A DNA stretch of 64,000 nucleotides. Source: Trichobilharzia szidati (taxonomy: Eukaryota > Platyhelminthes > Trematoda > Strigeidida > Schistosomatidae). Shown here one piece after another: positions 24,401-28,639 of the stretch. The notes below the pieces were generated by a model. That model ran no database searches, was not told where the DNA came from, and worked only from the letters and a program-made list of their open reading frames with translations. Position numbers and translations under genes: made by a program. The first letter of the stretch is position 1; every line of letters begins with the position of its first letter. The DNA lies in NCBI GenBank assembly GCA_944472155.2, contig OX235273.1, positions 101,206,582 to 101,270,581 of the forward strand, in the 5' to 3' direction.

Positions 24401-25608
24401 GATTGTCTCCAACCATCTAATATACACAACAAATAGCAGAAATCAACGATCACTTGCAAGGAGAAAAATTTGAATGAAGTCACTCCCTTCCCTTCACTGG
24501 TCGAGTAGCGGCATTTCAGTTACAGCCAGTACAGATGGCGACGTACAAGGCAGAATCGTAGGAGCAAGACAGACCTTAACTGCATGAAATCATTGTAGAA
24601 GTCGGCAAGATGCAGCAAAAGGGAACAAGATTCAAACTTTTAGCATAAATGTTCTTATTTTTCGGAGACTTAGTGCGTCAAGAGATAAGCATTTTCAACA
24701 GCCATCTTTGCTTAATATTGAAGATCAATTAGTCAGAAAGGATAATTAATAAGAATCTACGGACATAAACAAACCACGAACATTTAGAGGAACAACGAGG
24801 GGACATACACTGAAGAGACCGTTGTCTAAAATCATGCACCAAACCCTCCATTGAAACCGAACGGGAGACTACAAGCTGGGCATATTTCCGAGGATGACAT
24901 GAAAGTGATCATCAATTGTGTAGCAGCTATGGAAGACTTCAGGGAACAGGATAAAATGGATATGTGCTACTGAATGCCTGTGTTTCACTCAAAATAATTG
25001 CAATGATATTATACCTTGATAAGCACACATGCATATATGTATTCATACATGTATACCAGCTTTAGTTTATTGTGGGAATACTCTACCCTTTTAAATGAAT
25101 AACATGGAACTGTAATCTTCAAAAGAAGGGAAATAATATCATTAATCATTATTGGCGTATATCTTTGGATATGGAATTAACATGAGGTTATGAACAAGTT
25201 GTTTTACAAAATGCCAATATATGCTACGGTAATAAATCATCTAATCACCTAACATGTAAGGCAAAATCCGAAGTGTCTTTTTGAAAACATACAAACCTCA
25301 ATATAAACAACATGATGGCAAACTTTCTTAATCTTAGATTCATAAATTATTACAAAATCAAATATTAAAAGAAAGACGTTAAATGTTGTAATACGTAAAG
25401 GGAAATTGTTTTTGTAAACTATGATATAACTAATATCAATTTAGATTGCGTAGACAATGTTGGAGAATTAGTGAATACACTTAACCAAAAACTTGCATCT
25501 AACAGTATACATAAAAATAATTCTCCTGACATATTTTATGCATATGCAGAAGAAGGCGATAGCAAATCAAGTATGCTGAACCAATCAGAACCATGTCTTT
25601 ATAACTGA
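573..25608 (+). CDS. Multi-CUB-domain extracellular protein (SOL-1/NETO-like), 3' part, 7 exons
   Basis: Spliced gene assembled from exons 573-753, 10872-11182, 14594-14828, 17997-18379, 21935-22190, 23356-23696 and 25445-25608. Every exon is bounded by AG and GT (except the stop exon), and the phases fit exactly: the joined frame is 1871 nt, giving 622 residues plus TGA. It starts in mid-codon, so the 5' exons and signal peptide lie upstream. Three CUB domains are visible: residues about 1-164, 173-315 and 395-555, each with the G-x-F-x-(S/T)-P-x-(Y/F)-P...YP start and the closing GF-x-x-x-(Y/F)-x-F strand. CUB1 and CUB2 keep all four cysteines; CUB3 keeps only the second pair. A Ser/Glu-rich linker joins CUB2 to CUB3. 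CUB domains bind proteins outside the cell; SOL-1 and NETO proteins are glutamate-receptor auxiliary subunits, but tolloid-like or other CUB proteins are not excluded. No transmembrane segment is seen. The gene is sure; the family name is an inference. Confidence 0.85.
1252..1266. repeat. (GA)n microsatellite
   Basis: A short run of GA dinucleotides inside the 3' UTR of the CR1-like element. Confidence 0.8.
1488..2306 (-). pseudogene. Reverse transcriptase C-terminal fragment (CR1/jockey type)
   Basis: 272 residues open. Catalytic YADD is intact at about residues 67-70, but the domain carrying the first catalytic Asp (motif A) is missing, so the product cannot be a working polymerase. The start Met is only the first ATG in the remaining frame. 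Confidence 0.8.
2311..2989. other. Intron sequence, nothing recognised
   Basis: Between the CR1-like fragment and a GIY-YIG remnant. No coding or repeat signal is recognised, apart from a short inverted ATATCAATCAATCAGTA-type stretch around 2650-2690. Confidence 0.4.
2990..3490 (+). mobile_element. Penelope-type retroelement 3' remnant with GIY-YIG domain
   Basis: An open stretch at 3010-3279 reads like the end of a Penelope-like polyprotein: LLCRSLKNKISHTTTSVCIY, then CSCEARCIGLSGRSLYKRV, the GIY-YIG core (the IY of SVCIYQF for GIY, and the CIG of ARCIG for YIG). After a frameshift near 3280, similarity to the copy at 62790-63280 continues (SFKMIYRVN) to about 3490. Frames are broken. Only the 3' end of the element is left. 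Confidence 0.65.
3491..5317. other. Intron sequence, no recognised feature
   Basis: 1.8 kb of AT-rich intron. The first few hundred bases may be the 3' UTR of the preceding retroelement. No exon with CUB-like coding is seen. Confidence 0.4.
5318..6245 (-). mobile_element. RTE/SR2-like retrotransposon 3' fragment
   Basis: Antisense copy of the RTE family seen at 11546 and 43161. The 3' end, read on the + strand, is ATTATTATT followed by GGTTCCGAGCGGAACATAGG, and the copy then runs upstream through the reverse transcriptase C-terminus (the region around 6011-6110 matches the VMKI/ADDICL-adjacent segment of the better copies). Frames are broken. Open stretches on the + strand here are antisense shadows. 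Confidence 0.7.
6246..6700 (-). mobile_element. Probable CR1-like 3' UTR remnant
   Basis: Starts with ATAGAATAAAATAGAATAATAG and CACTTTATTCC on the + strand, which resembles the 3' UTR ends at 1015 and 19275. It abuts the RTE fragment, suggesting one inserted at the tail of the other. Weak similarity only. Confidence 0.4.
6701..7095. other. Intron sequence, no recognised feature
   Basis: Short overlapping open frames at 6676-7052 show no conserved motif and no splice context in phase with the CUB exons. I regard them as chance. Confidence 0.4.
7096..7330 (+). mobile_element. tRNA-derived SINE, decayed copy of the 24150 family
   Basis: Shares GAATTCAGTCTG, ACTAACTAGTGT, CAGTCCTACAGGAGGTCAGT, AATAGCTTAGTGGTAAC (A box, one change) and CGGGTTTGGACCTC (mutated B box) with the SINE at 24150-24430. 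The hammerhead region is broken: CTGATGA is replaced by TTAGTCAGTGA, though GCATGAAACC remains. Likely dead as a ribozyme. Confidence 0.75.
7331..10871. other. Intron sequence, no recognised feature
   Basis: 3.5 kb that ends at the acceptor of exon 10872. I see no retroelement motif, tRNA-like box or phase-compatible exon here. Confidence 0.4.
10872..11182 (+). CDS. CUB gene exon: second half of CUB1
   Basis: Acceptor CTCTGCCAG ends at 10871 and donor GTATGT starts at 11183. The exon takes 1 nt to finish the Lys codon begun at 752 and leaves 1 nt. It gives Cys61, Cys115 in RLCG, and the closing strand GFIGHFSFDL. About 54 residues separate the two cysteines, roughly 30 more than in a standard CUB; the extra stretch is Ser/Thr/basic (residues about 82-111) with an NVS glycosylation sequon. 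The ATG at 10840 lies in the intron and is not the start. Confidence 0.85.
11183..11545. other. Intron sequence between exon and RTE fragment
   Basis: No clear feature. The stretch at about 11276-11330 (GAGTTCCCAGAAAAATATAAG) may be a worn RTE 3' tail in the - orientation. A run of C precedes the RTE fragment at 11536. Confidence 0.35.
11546..12396 (+). mobile_element. RTE/SR2-like retrotransposon 3' fragment
   Basis: Begins at AAAAAACTTGGAGGATCTGG and encodes MEDLDFADDICLISNKLEDM, the FADD motif of RTE reverse transcriptase, then LNIDKTEVMKIPGQ and a Gln run (open to 11824). After a frameshift the thumb and C-terminal region can be followed (DEDTKARIGKARQA..., NKIRIFNSNVKSVLLYGSET in another frame). 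The 3' end is an AATTAAAGGATACAATAATAA tail at 12396. The 5' end is cut at exactly the same place as the copy at 43975. Confidence 0.85.
11558..11824 (+). pseudogene. RTE reverse transcriptase fragment
   Basis: 88 codons open, with catalytic FADD at residues 6-9. Upstream RT motifs are absent and the frame is broken at 11822, so it is non-functional. Confidence 0.75.
12397..12789. other. Intron sequence, no recognised feature
   Basis: No motif recognised. It separates an RTE fragment from a weak Penelope-type remnant. Confidence 0.4.
12790..13250 (-). mobile_element. Possible Penelope-type GIY-YIG C-terminal remnant
   Basis: On the - strand, short segments in shifting frames resemble the end of Penelope-like proteins: RRRAVK, SQSKTAFHLNKKH, then AIAL..DTSYEVDITKSLKI. 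This follows the usual 'EHRRAVK ... AIA-HA-(x)-DH-E-D-' order after the YIG core. No continuous frame remains. Confidence 0.4.
13251..13894. other. Intron sequence, no recognised feature
   Basis: No motif recognised. Confidence 0.4.
13895..14410 (-). mobile_element. RTE/SR2-like 3' fragment, decayed
   Basis: Antisense RTE remnant. The + strand shows the 3' tail TTATTAATTCCTTGTATTG, the AGGGTTTCAGCAGTACA segment, and further on AGTCTCTGAATTATATAGAA, which aligns to AGTCTCTGATTCGTATAGTG of the copy at 43161-43975. Open frames on the + strand here are shadows. Confidence 0.6.
14594..14828 (+). CDS. CUB gene exon: first half of CUB2
   Basis: Acceptor TTATCTTTCAG ends at 14593 and donor GTATGT starts at 14829. 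Two leading nt complete the Asn codon from the previous exon; 2 nt remain. It encodes Cys173, the motif GNFFSPQYPSNYPP, Cys207 and the strand ERVILTFRSIRL. An NGT sequon sits just before the motif. Same exon boundary position in the domain as in CUB1. Confidence 0.9.
14990..15180 (+). mobile_element. Sm-alpha-like SINE remnant with broken hammerhead
   Basis: Keeps GACTGAATGATCCTCGAACTTG (worn tRNA-like A-box area), then a ribozyme-like segment with a GTCTTTAGAAAAGAC hairpin, GAAAG and GTCC, and the family tail CAGTGGTTCTCTAACTGAAG. The CTGATGA core is degraded (CTGCCAAAG). Confidence 0.55.
15181..16019. other. Intron sequence, no recognised feature
   Basis: No motif recognised. It ends at the sharp left border of the 314-bp inverted repeat. 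Confidence 0.4.
16020..16333 (+). repeat. Left arm of 314-bp inverted repeat
   Basis: Reverse complement of 17116-17429 with one visible difference (GCATAAAGG here, GCACAAAGG in the other arm). The first third can be read as Penelope-family coding: NLDKAIRRCNLSESCNEFAQ, the region before the NGYP motif. Confidence 0.95.
16366..16456 (+). repeat. Second inverted repeat, left copy
   Basis: Pairs with 17799-17886 in inverted orientation at roughly 90% identity (shared CATCTTGGTTCAC and TTGGACCCTGTTACCTTA). Its partner lies outside the right arm rather than inside, so the two inverted repeats are not nested as in a simple palindrome. Confidence 0.8.
16466..16860 (+). mobile_element. Penelope-type linker/GIY-YIG remnant
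   Basis: Reads KKDVYIKLPYMGYHSSLITR in one frame, then FKPFEHAKNDVTSHCIYQFE, a stop, and TYIGRTHRPLQVRASEHIPK, the YIG-R-E/H core of a GIY-YIG nuclease. Position and order match the C-terminus of the copies at 53800 and 49190. At least one stop interrupts the domain. Confidence 0.65.
16861..17055 (+). mobile_element. tRNA-derived SINE (GGTGGCACAGTGG family)
   Basis: The A box TGGCACAGTGG at 16874-16884 fits the Pol III consensus; the B box is worn (GGTTTCGGTCC). The body has ATCTGTGGTCGGCCAGTAAA, CCATGCTGAAAATTCCATAC and ends ATCAAGCTGTAACCAAAATAA. Related copies lie antisense at 38583, 48075 and 61090. It lies in the loop of the 314-bp inverted repeat. Confidence 0.85.
17116..17429 (-). repeat. 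Right arm of 314-bp inverted repeat
   Basis: Mirror of 16020-16333, identical length, one substitution, no gap. It begins with AAGTTTGAACCACC and ends CTAAATTTA. On the - strand, similarity to the Penelope frame extends upstream past 17429 (FTRLKQLVPF), so this arm looks like the source-like copy with intact 5' context. Confidence 0.95.
17430..17996. other. Intron sequence before exon 17997
   Basis: Contains the continuation of the inverted Penelope remnant and the second inverted-repeat copy, then an (AATA)n run at about 17905-17920 and the exon acceptor. Confidence 0.5.
17799..17886 (-). repeat. Second inverted repeat, right copy
   Basis: Reverse complement of 16366-16456 with about nine differences, so older than the 314-bp pair. 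It lies about 370 bp beyond the right arm. Confidence 0.8.
17997..18379 (+). CDS. CUB gene exon: second half of CUB2 plus linker
   Basis: Acceptor TTTTTTCTTGAATAG ends at 17996 and donor GTGAGT starts at 18380. One nt completes Arg242, then Cys243 and Cys273 give the second disulfide pair, and GFRGTYEFVHES closes the domain. The last 50 or so codons are a low-complexity acidic/Ser/Asn linker. The exon leaves 1 nt. Confidence 0.85.
18380..18949. other. Intron sequence, no recognised feature
   Basis: No motif recognised. The frame at 18755-18940 (-) has no conserved feature. Confidence 0.4.
18950..19110 (+). mobile_element. Sm-alpha-like SINE with hammerhead core
   Basis: The worn tRNA-like head AATGGTCTACGAGCTCGCC and ATCAGAAGGTC is followed by GTACTGATGAAGAGTC, CTAGGACGAAACAGCTGTGC and the tail CAGTACTCTCAGG, then CTAATGGTCCTCTTGCAAATG. 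This is the arrangement of schistosome SINEs that carry a ribozyme. The B box is lost. Confidence 0.75.
18997..19044 (+). ncRNA. Hammerhead ribozyme-like core, probably inactive
   Basis: CTGATGA at 18999-19005, a weak stem II (GTCT/GGAC with a G-T pair) and GAAA at 19024-19027 are present. The cleavage-site triplet is GTG; a G at this position (H17) is known to block cleavage, so I expect no activity. Confidence 0.6.
19262..20100 (-). mobile_element. CR1/jockey-like retrotransposon, decayed 3' fragment
   Basis: Shares the 3' tail (AATAATAATAATGATTTGC) and GCTTTATTCCAAAACAGTA with the element at 1008. The antisense frame 20089-19871 reads VTKSSIKYLEIILSSNLSCS and LLISKKMFFLTYYIKK, clearly matching KSEIKYLGVIL and LAISKKIFRLTFYIKK of the other copy. 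Stops and frameshifts are elsewhere. Confidence 0.8.
20101..20499. other. Intron sequence, no recognised feature
   Basis: No motif recognised. Confidence 0.4.
20500..20705 (-). mobile_element. Sm-alpha-like SINE, decayed
   Basis: On the - strand: GCGGGCTCACCGCACAACTT with AAGGTCCTGGG (tRNA-like part), a damaged ribozyme stretch containing TAATCCCAAGCAAAAGAG, then TATCCAGTAACCTC and TTCAGTGGTTCTCTAGCTGA. No intact CTGANGA core. Confidence 0.6.
20706..21430. other. Intron sequence, no recognised feature
   Basis: No motif recognised up to the (TA)n tract. Confidence 0.4.
21431..21467. repeat. (TA)n microsatellite
   Basis: About 18 uninterrupted TA units, the longest of several in the window. 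Others lie at about 420-436, 23756-23769, 60472-60488 and 63724-63741. Confidence 0.95.
21585..21790 (+). mobile_element. Sm-alpha-like SINE with mutated hammerhead
   Basis: Head GTATGGTTTATAAGCTCTCC, AACCAGAAGGTCCTGCG, a ribozyme-like block (CTGGCGA, GTGCCAGACTAGGGC, GAAAC), then CAATACTCTCTAG and CTAACTGATGTCGAATCATG, ending CTGTAACTAATCA. The core has A6 changed to G (CTGGCGA instead of CTGANGA), which should inactivate it. Confidence 0.75.
21935..22190 (+). CDS. CUB gene exon: linker and first half of CUB3
   Basis: Acceptor TTCTTCTTTTATAG ends at 21934 and donor GTAAGT starts at 22191. It begins with 2 nt completing a Val codon. A Ser/Asp/Tyr-rich linker of about 35 residues leads to GFIVSPNFPQPYPP and the strand KVVVKFLYMRL. 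There is no cysteine in this half, unlike CUB1 and CUB2. An NHT sequon is present. Confidence 0.85.
22191..22654. other. Intron sequence, no recognised feature
   Basis: No motif recognised. Confidence 0.4.
22655..22910 (+). mobile_element. tRNA-derived SINE with well-preserved head
   Basis: The tRNA-like part at 22661-22734 has an A box TGGCACAGCGG (22669-22679) and a B box GGTTCGATCC (22713-22722, one base short). Its ends TGCATCGG and CCGACGCA pair as an acceptor stem with one mismatch; CCGAGG/CCTCGG forms a perfect T-arm stem around a 6-base loop. The body GAGGCTAGCAACCCCATCCT, ACACTGCTACAGAAACTTCA and GCCCTATGTTCCACTGGGAA recurs antisense at 45185-45390 and 61500-61735. It is a SINE rather than a working tRNA because the T loop is short and it is followed by a repeated body. 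Confidence 0.85.
22963..23030 (+). repeat. Short tandem duplication
   Basis: ATATGTGTATATTCAAG and shorter variants occur two to three times in a row (TATTCAAGCTATATGTGTATATTCAAGCTATATT). Confidence 0.6.
23035..23235 (-). mobile_element. Sm-alpha-like SINE, decayed
   Basis: Antisense copy recognised by the GAACCACTGGAATC and TACTGTACAGCTGTTTC segments on the + strand, which correspond to the tail and the stem III/GAAA region of the family. The core is destroyed. Confidence 0.5.
23356..23696 (+). CDS. CUB gene exon: second half of CUB3
   Basis: Acceptor TAAAATCTTTCAG ends at 23355 and donor GTAAGT starts at 23697. It encodes Cys456, the classical GDRVQLFDG turn of CUB domains, Cys482, SSGYIMTLRFKSD and the closing GFKLYYNFE, followed by a basic Ser-rich tail of about 45 residues. 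An NTS sequon follows Cys456. One nt remains. Confidence 0.9.
23870..24149 (+). mobile_element. RTE/SR2-like reverse transcriptase fragment (5' piece)
   Basis: Translated in pieces: QAGIRKINSCADQIATLE (the RT motif usually QAGFRK-x-RSC-x-DQI) and NFIDFEKIFDNVSQKVIRKL (motif A, normally FIDYEKAFDSVDR). It is followed by a SINE and then by the 3' part of the same element at 24470-25000, so the SINE appears inserted in it, though the RT middle is also missing. Confidence 0.75.
24150..24430 (+). mobile_element. tRNA-derived SINE with intact hammerhead ribozyme
   Basis: Begins around GAATTCAGTCTG and shares about 90 bp of leader with the copy at 7096. The Pol III A box TAGCTCAGTGG (24258-24268) and B box GGTTCGAATCC (24301-24311) match the consensus exactly. 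The hammerhead at 24348-24392 follows about 35 nt after the B box. Good promoter and ribozyme preservation suggests a young copy compared with the one at 7096. Confidence 0.9.
24348..24392 (+). ncRNA. Type I hammerhead ribozyme, complete minimal fold
   Basis: Self-cleaving RNA motif. Stem I GCCTTG (24348-24353) pairs with CAAGGC (24387-24392), 6 of 6. Core CTGATGA is at 24354-24360. Stem II GTGC/GCAC (24361-24364 with 24371-24374) closes the loop CAACTA. GAAA is at 24375-24378. Stem III is two pairs (A78-T85, C79-G84) with loop CTAG. The cleavage triplet is GTC ending at 24386. Every invariant core base is present. Short stem III is typical of the minimal hammerheads found in schistosome SINEs; such forms may work best as dimers. 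Expressed only if the SINE is transcribed on the + strand, the same strand as the host gene. Confidence 0.88.
24470..25000 (+). mobile_element. RTE/SR2-like 3' end fragment
   Basis: Follows the RTE C-terminal and tail order: GCAAGACAGACCTTAA, AACAAGATTCAAACTTTTAG, ATTGAAGATCAATTAGTCAG, then CCGAACGGGAGACTACAAGC and GATGACATGAAAGTGATCAT. No open frame remains. Confidence 0.7.
25445..25608 (+). CDS. CUB gene probable last exon
   Basis: Found by looking for a phase-compatible exon after 23696: an acceptor ATCAATTTAG ends at 25444, 2 nt complete an Asp codon, and 53 codons run open to TGA at 25606-25608. The tail contains two cysteines (DCVDN... and ...EPCLYN) and no hydrophobic stretch. No domain is recognised. 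If it is the true end, this isoform would be secreted rather than membrane-anchored. The pyrimidine tract is weak, so another last exon is possible. Confidence 0.55.
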
Positions 25609-26539
25609 AGATCTCCCTGATATATAAAGTAGAATTAGCAAAAGATTAAAATGCAACAGTTGCTTGTAACTATAGCGTAACTTAAGAATGTAATTTTACT
25701 CCATGAGATTTATTCATTTTCACTATGGTCTCTTTTCTTTTCGTATACATATAGTTCATACCTTCTGGACCGGTGTCACCCTACCAGTAATAATGCTAAC
25801 AACAACAACAGTGATCTTAATAAACTTTGATACATGATTTACTCAACTATTTAAGTACTCAACTCATCCTACTTCGAAATGGCTCAATACACCAATTGTA
25901 TAGTATACTCAAAAGAAAAGTGAACTAAAGAAGCAGAATCTGTCATATTTTTGATTCATTATACTGATAACAATAAGAACAATCGTAACAGTTGTTGTTT
26001 ATATGAATTAACCTCAAGCGTCACATTTGTTTGATTCCATCTTTCATTGTCTCTTAACTATTATTCAGCACTTTGATGAAATCTCGCTATTTTATGAGTT
26101 AAAGTCATTCCTTAATTGTACATACTTATAAAATCTAATGTATTACAGTAGATATTACTAACCAAGTTTTTCTAACTTAATGTATTCAAACTTGAACAGA
26201 TGTGTAAATAATTTGCATATTTTATGGTTTTTGTGATTAGAATGATGAAGTTTTTTTTTGTTTTTGCAATATATTTTACAAAAGAGATGCTATAAATACA
26301 TATCAAAGAATTTACTGACAAGTATTATATATCTACTTTCTCATTCATGATTGAACTTGATCTTCTTGTAGTTCTGTTTTTATGTTTGATGTACGTTGAA
26401 AGTTAGCGGTGAATGTAAAAGCCAGTACAGGAATGTTTTAAACAAAGGCATCTATTATAAGTTTCCAGACCATAGGTGTTACGAACTTCCTGGAATAATT
26501 TGGGCGCCAAGTCAGATTAATTCATTATTAATTATTTAA
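25609..26539. other. 3' UTR and downstream flank of the CUB gene
   Basis: AT-rich, with a possible poly(A) hexamer at 25819. No further phase-compatible exon or repeat is recognised. Confidence 0.4.
25819..25824 (+). promoter_or_regulatory. Candidate poly(A) signal of the CUB gene
   Basis: AATAAA about 210 bp after the proposed stop codon at 25608. It is the first canonical hexamer I see downstream on the + strand. Such hexamers are frequent in AT-rich DNA, so this is only suggestive. Confidence 0.35.
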
Positions 26540-26580
26540 ATTAATCCCAGCGTATTTGAGAAAATTGAAACAGGATTTTT

Positions 26581-26616
26581 CTGAACGTTTCGCTGTGTAA
26601 GCCACAGCTTCTTCAG
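26581..26616 (-). ncRNA. Hammerhead-like hairpin at the Penelope element 3' end
   Basis: On the - strand: CTGAAGA, a perfect 6-bp stem GCTGTG/CACAGC with loop GCTTA, then GAAAC. This matches the CUGANGA-stem II-GAAA half of a hammerhead, a motif described in terminal repeats of Penelope-like elements. CTGAA also pairs with TTCAG at the far end, giving an outer stem. I could not find a convincing stem I or cleavage triplet next to it, so a full ribozyme is not shown. Confidence 0.5.
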
Positions 26617-27015
26617 CAGATTTATTCGGATGTTTATTAATCATCAAAATATATAGTCACAATTTTTTTACATAAATTGAAGTCAGTTTATTTGAAGGTC
26701 ATTTGTCCATGGACATTTGTACCAATAGAAATATGTAAGCAGTCATCGCATATTTGTAATGACTGATGTCAAATTGTTATTGCGCATATTTTTCTACAGT
26801 TGATTTGTAAGGATTAGTTCTGTATGAGTGTGTGTGTGTGTTATTTGCCATATAGAAAGACGTCATTTCATGTGTGATAAACATGATAATGCCTTTTTTA
26901 AAAGGTCATTGAGGCTCATAGAGTTTTTGTTGTTTTTCACTCTCTTGCTTCATAAGAGTTTGCCACATAGGTGATAAGTCTATCCCTTCTTTCCTATTCA
27001 CTGCATTCGATGTAG

Positions 27016-27324
27016 TTAAAAGGCTTCAGAGGTCAACCTTTCTTTATGTGAATGAAATCCTCTTCCAAGAATTTCGACATTATCGAAATCAATCTTATGT
27101 CCGCTGTCTATCGCATGCATTGCTATAGCTGATCTTTTTTCTAGACTTTTTAGTTCTACTTCATTTCTAGGTGGACGTTTCGTGCATAGTCCATGTTCAT
27201 TCACTCTGACCTTTACTTGTCTACTGCTCTCCCCTATAAAATATACTTCACACTCTGAATACTTTATCCTATAGACACAATTACTTTCTGACATTTTTGG
27301 AACCATATCCTTGACATGCACCAA
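27016..27324 (-). pseudogene. GIY-YIG endonuclease domain of Penelope-like element
   Basis: 102 codons: NCVYRIKYSECEVYFIGESS with RQVKVRVNEHGL. CVYRI stands for GIY and YFIG for YIG; the Arg and the conserved His of the helix are present. Continues with AIAMHAIDSGHKIDFDNVEI and HKERLTSEAF, the usual C-terminal part (RL-x-SE-F). The GIY-YIG nuclease of Penelope-like elements nicks the target for reverse transcription. The open frame continues upstream in the same frame to about 27430. Confidence 0.8.
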
Positions 27325-27675
27325 CGCTTTCTCCAGAGGATTAGAGGGCTTGACATAGACTTTAATATGATATGAAGCAAAAAGTCTTTGAAGTTCTTCA
27401 GCTGTGTCCTTTCGATATGGAACGGCTATCGTCGATAGCTAAGATTTTTCAATTTTTGTTTTCCTTTTTGCTACTTATTATTGATAATATTATCAAGTAG
27501 CTTTTCCGGATAACCATTTCTAATCAAAATCTGTTTTATATTGGATATCTTGTTCGCCATATCGTCATTATCTGTTATCATGTTTCTAGCTCTGTTAACG
27601 AGATTTAAAGCTACTGAAACCTTCATTCCCATTGGACTGGAAATTCAAATTCTTGTTGGAATGTCTCGGCTTTCT

Positions 27676-27960
27676 CTATGTGGTAAACTTTAGTTTCTCG
27701 TCAGTTTGTCTTTTTACAAGACAATCAAGAAAGTTTAAAGTTCCCTCCGCTGATTCTACTTCATTGGTAAACTCTATATATTTTGAGATTAAATTAATCT
27801 CGGTTAGAAAGTTTTCTTTTTCAGCTTTCTTTATGATAATGAATGCGTCACCTACATATCTGTACCATATTCTAGGATGACAACTAAAACTTGTAAATGC
27901 TTTCTTTTCTAGGGCTTTCATATATATGTTTGCTACAATTGGAGATGTTGTTGAACCCAT
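27676..27960 (-). pseudogene. Penelope-like reverse transcriptase core fragment
   Basis: 94 codons: MGSTTSPIVANIYM is motif B and RIWYRYVGDAFIII is the catalytic motif with Asp replaced by Gly at the first position of the DD pair, which should abolish polymerisation. Then FTNEVESAEGTLNFLDC. It ends by frameshift near 27676. Confidence 0.8.
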
Positions 27961-27995
27961 TGCAACTCCATTTTGTTTGACAGTATAGTTTGTCT

Positions 27996-28235
27996 TTAAG
28001 AATTAAGAATCACAGTGATATTGCCTTTGTCAGCTTTAGTTGCAACAATAGATTTATCTGATCCTAATGTTTGTAATGCATGACGTTCGTTCTTCGACAA
28101 ATTTGGGATGCTCTGCTTTTCATTCGACAGGATACATCCAACCTTCTGACGTAATTCATTAGATTCATCACCAGGTAAAAGAGGTAATATAAGTTCCATG
28201 ATGGGAGCAAATTCTATTGGTCTACAGTCTAACAT
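27996..28235 (-). pseudogene. Penelope-like protein N-terminal RT segment
   Basis: 79 codons open. Contains LSKNERHALQTLGSDKSIVA followed by TKADKGNITVIL, the RT entry motif (usually 'DKG-x-x-(V/I)V'). It stops where an internal deletion joins it to the QNGVAMGS segment. Confidence 0.75.
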
Positions 28236-28639
28236 TGACTAACTCTCAGGAGCATTAAGCGGTGGTTGTAAACGCTGTGGTTCAAAAAGTCAGTTGTTAC
28301 AATAGTTGCTCATACATGTCAGTGGTTTGCGACAAAGATTCATGGAGAATATACTGAAAATAGAATGCATGAACTTTTCAATTTTGAAAAGGTTCTCGTC
28401 CTGTGTCATAAAGACTATGCTTTTTCACAGCTGATGGTGTAATGGGAACTCCTCTGTAGAGGTGTCCAATGCAGAGGAGTTTCATCGATATAGATTTTTA
28501 AGGTCTTTAGTGACTTTTTGACTGGTTCGGGATCTTAACCACCACTTTACTAGGAGCATGTGGTTTAAGTGTGAAATGTGAGGTGTGTTTTCCATTTAAA
28601 CACCCTTCATTGATAACTGCTGAACTGGTAGCAGTTTTT

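Larger units (their letters stand above)
26540..28440 (-). mobile_element. Penelope-like retroelement, internally deleted
   Basis: Most complete Penelope-like element in the window. Read on the - strand: an N-terminal segment (to about 28440; SLSQTTDMYEQ, then 28235-27996 with SIVATKADKGNITVI), a jump straight to GVAMGSTTSPIVANIYM, i.e. the middle of the RT with motif A is deleted, then RIWYRYVGDAFIII, LNFLDC, ILIRNGYPEKLLDN (the NGYP signature), VYVKPSNPLEKALVHVKDMV and a GIY-YIG endonuclease (27324-27016). It ends in a hairpin/hammerhead-like motif near 26600. Several frameshifts. The expected YVDD catalytic motif is YVGD. Confidence 0.85.
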
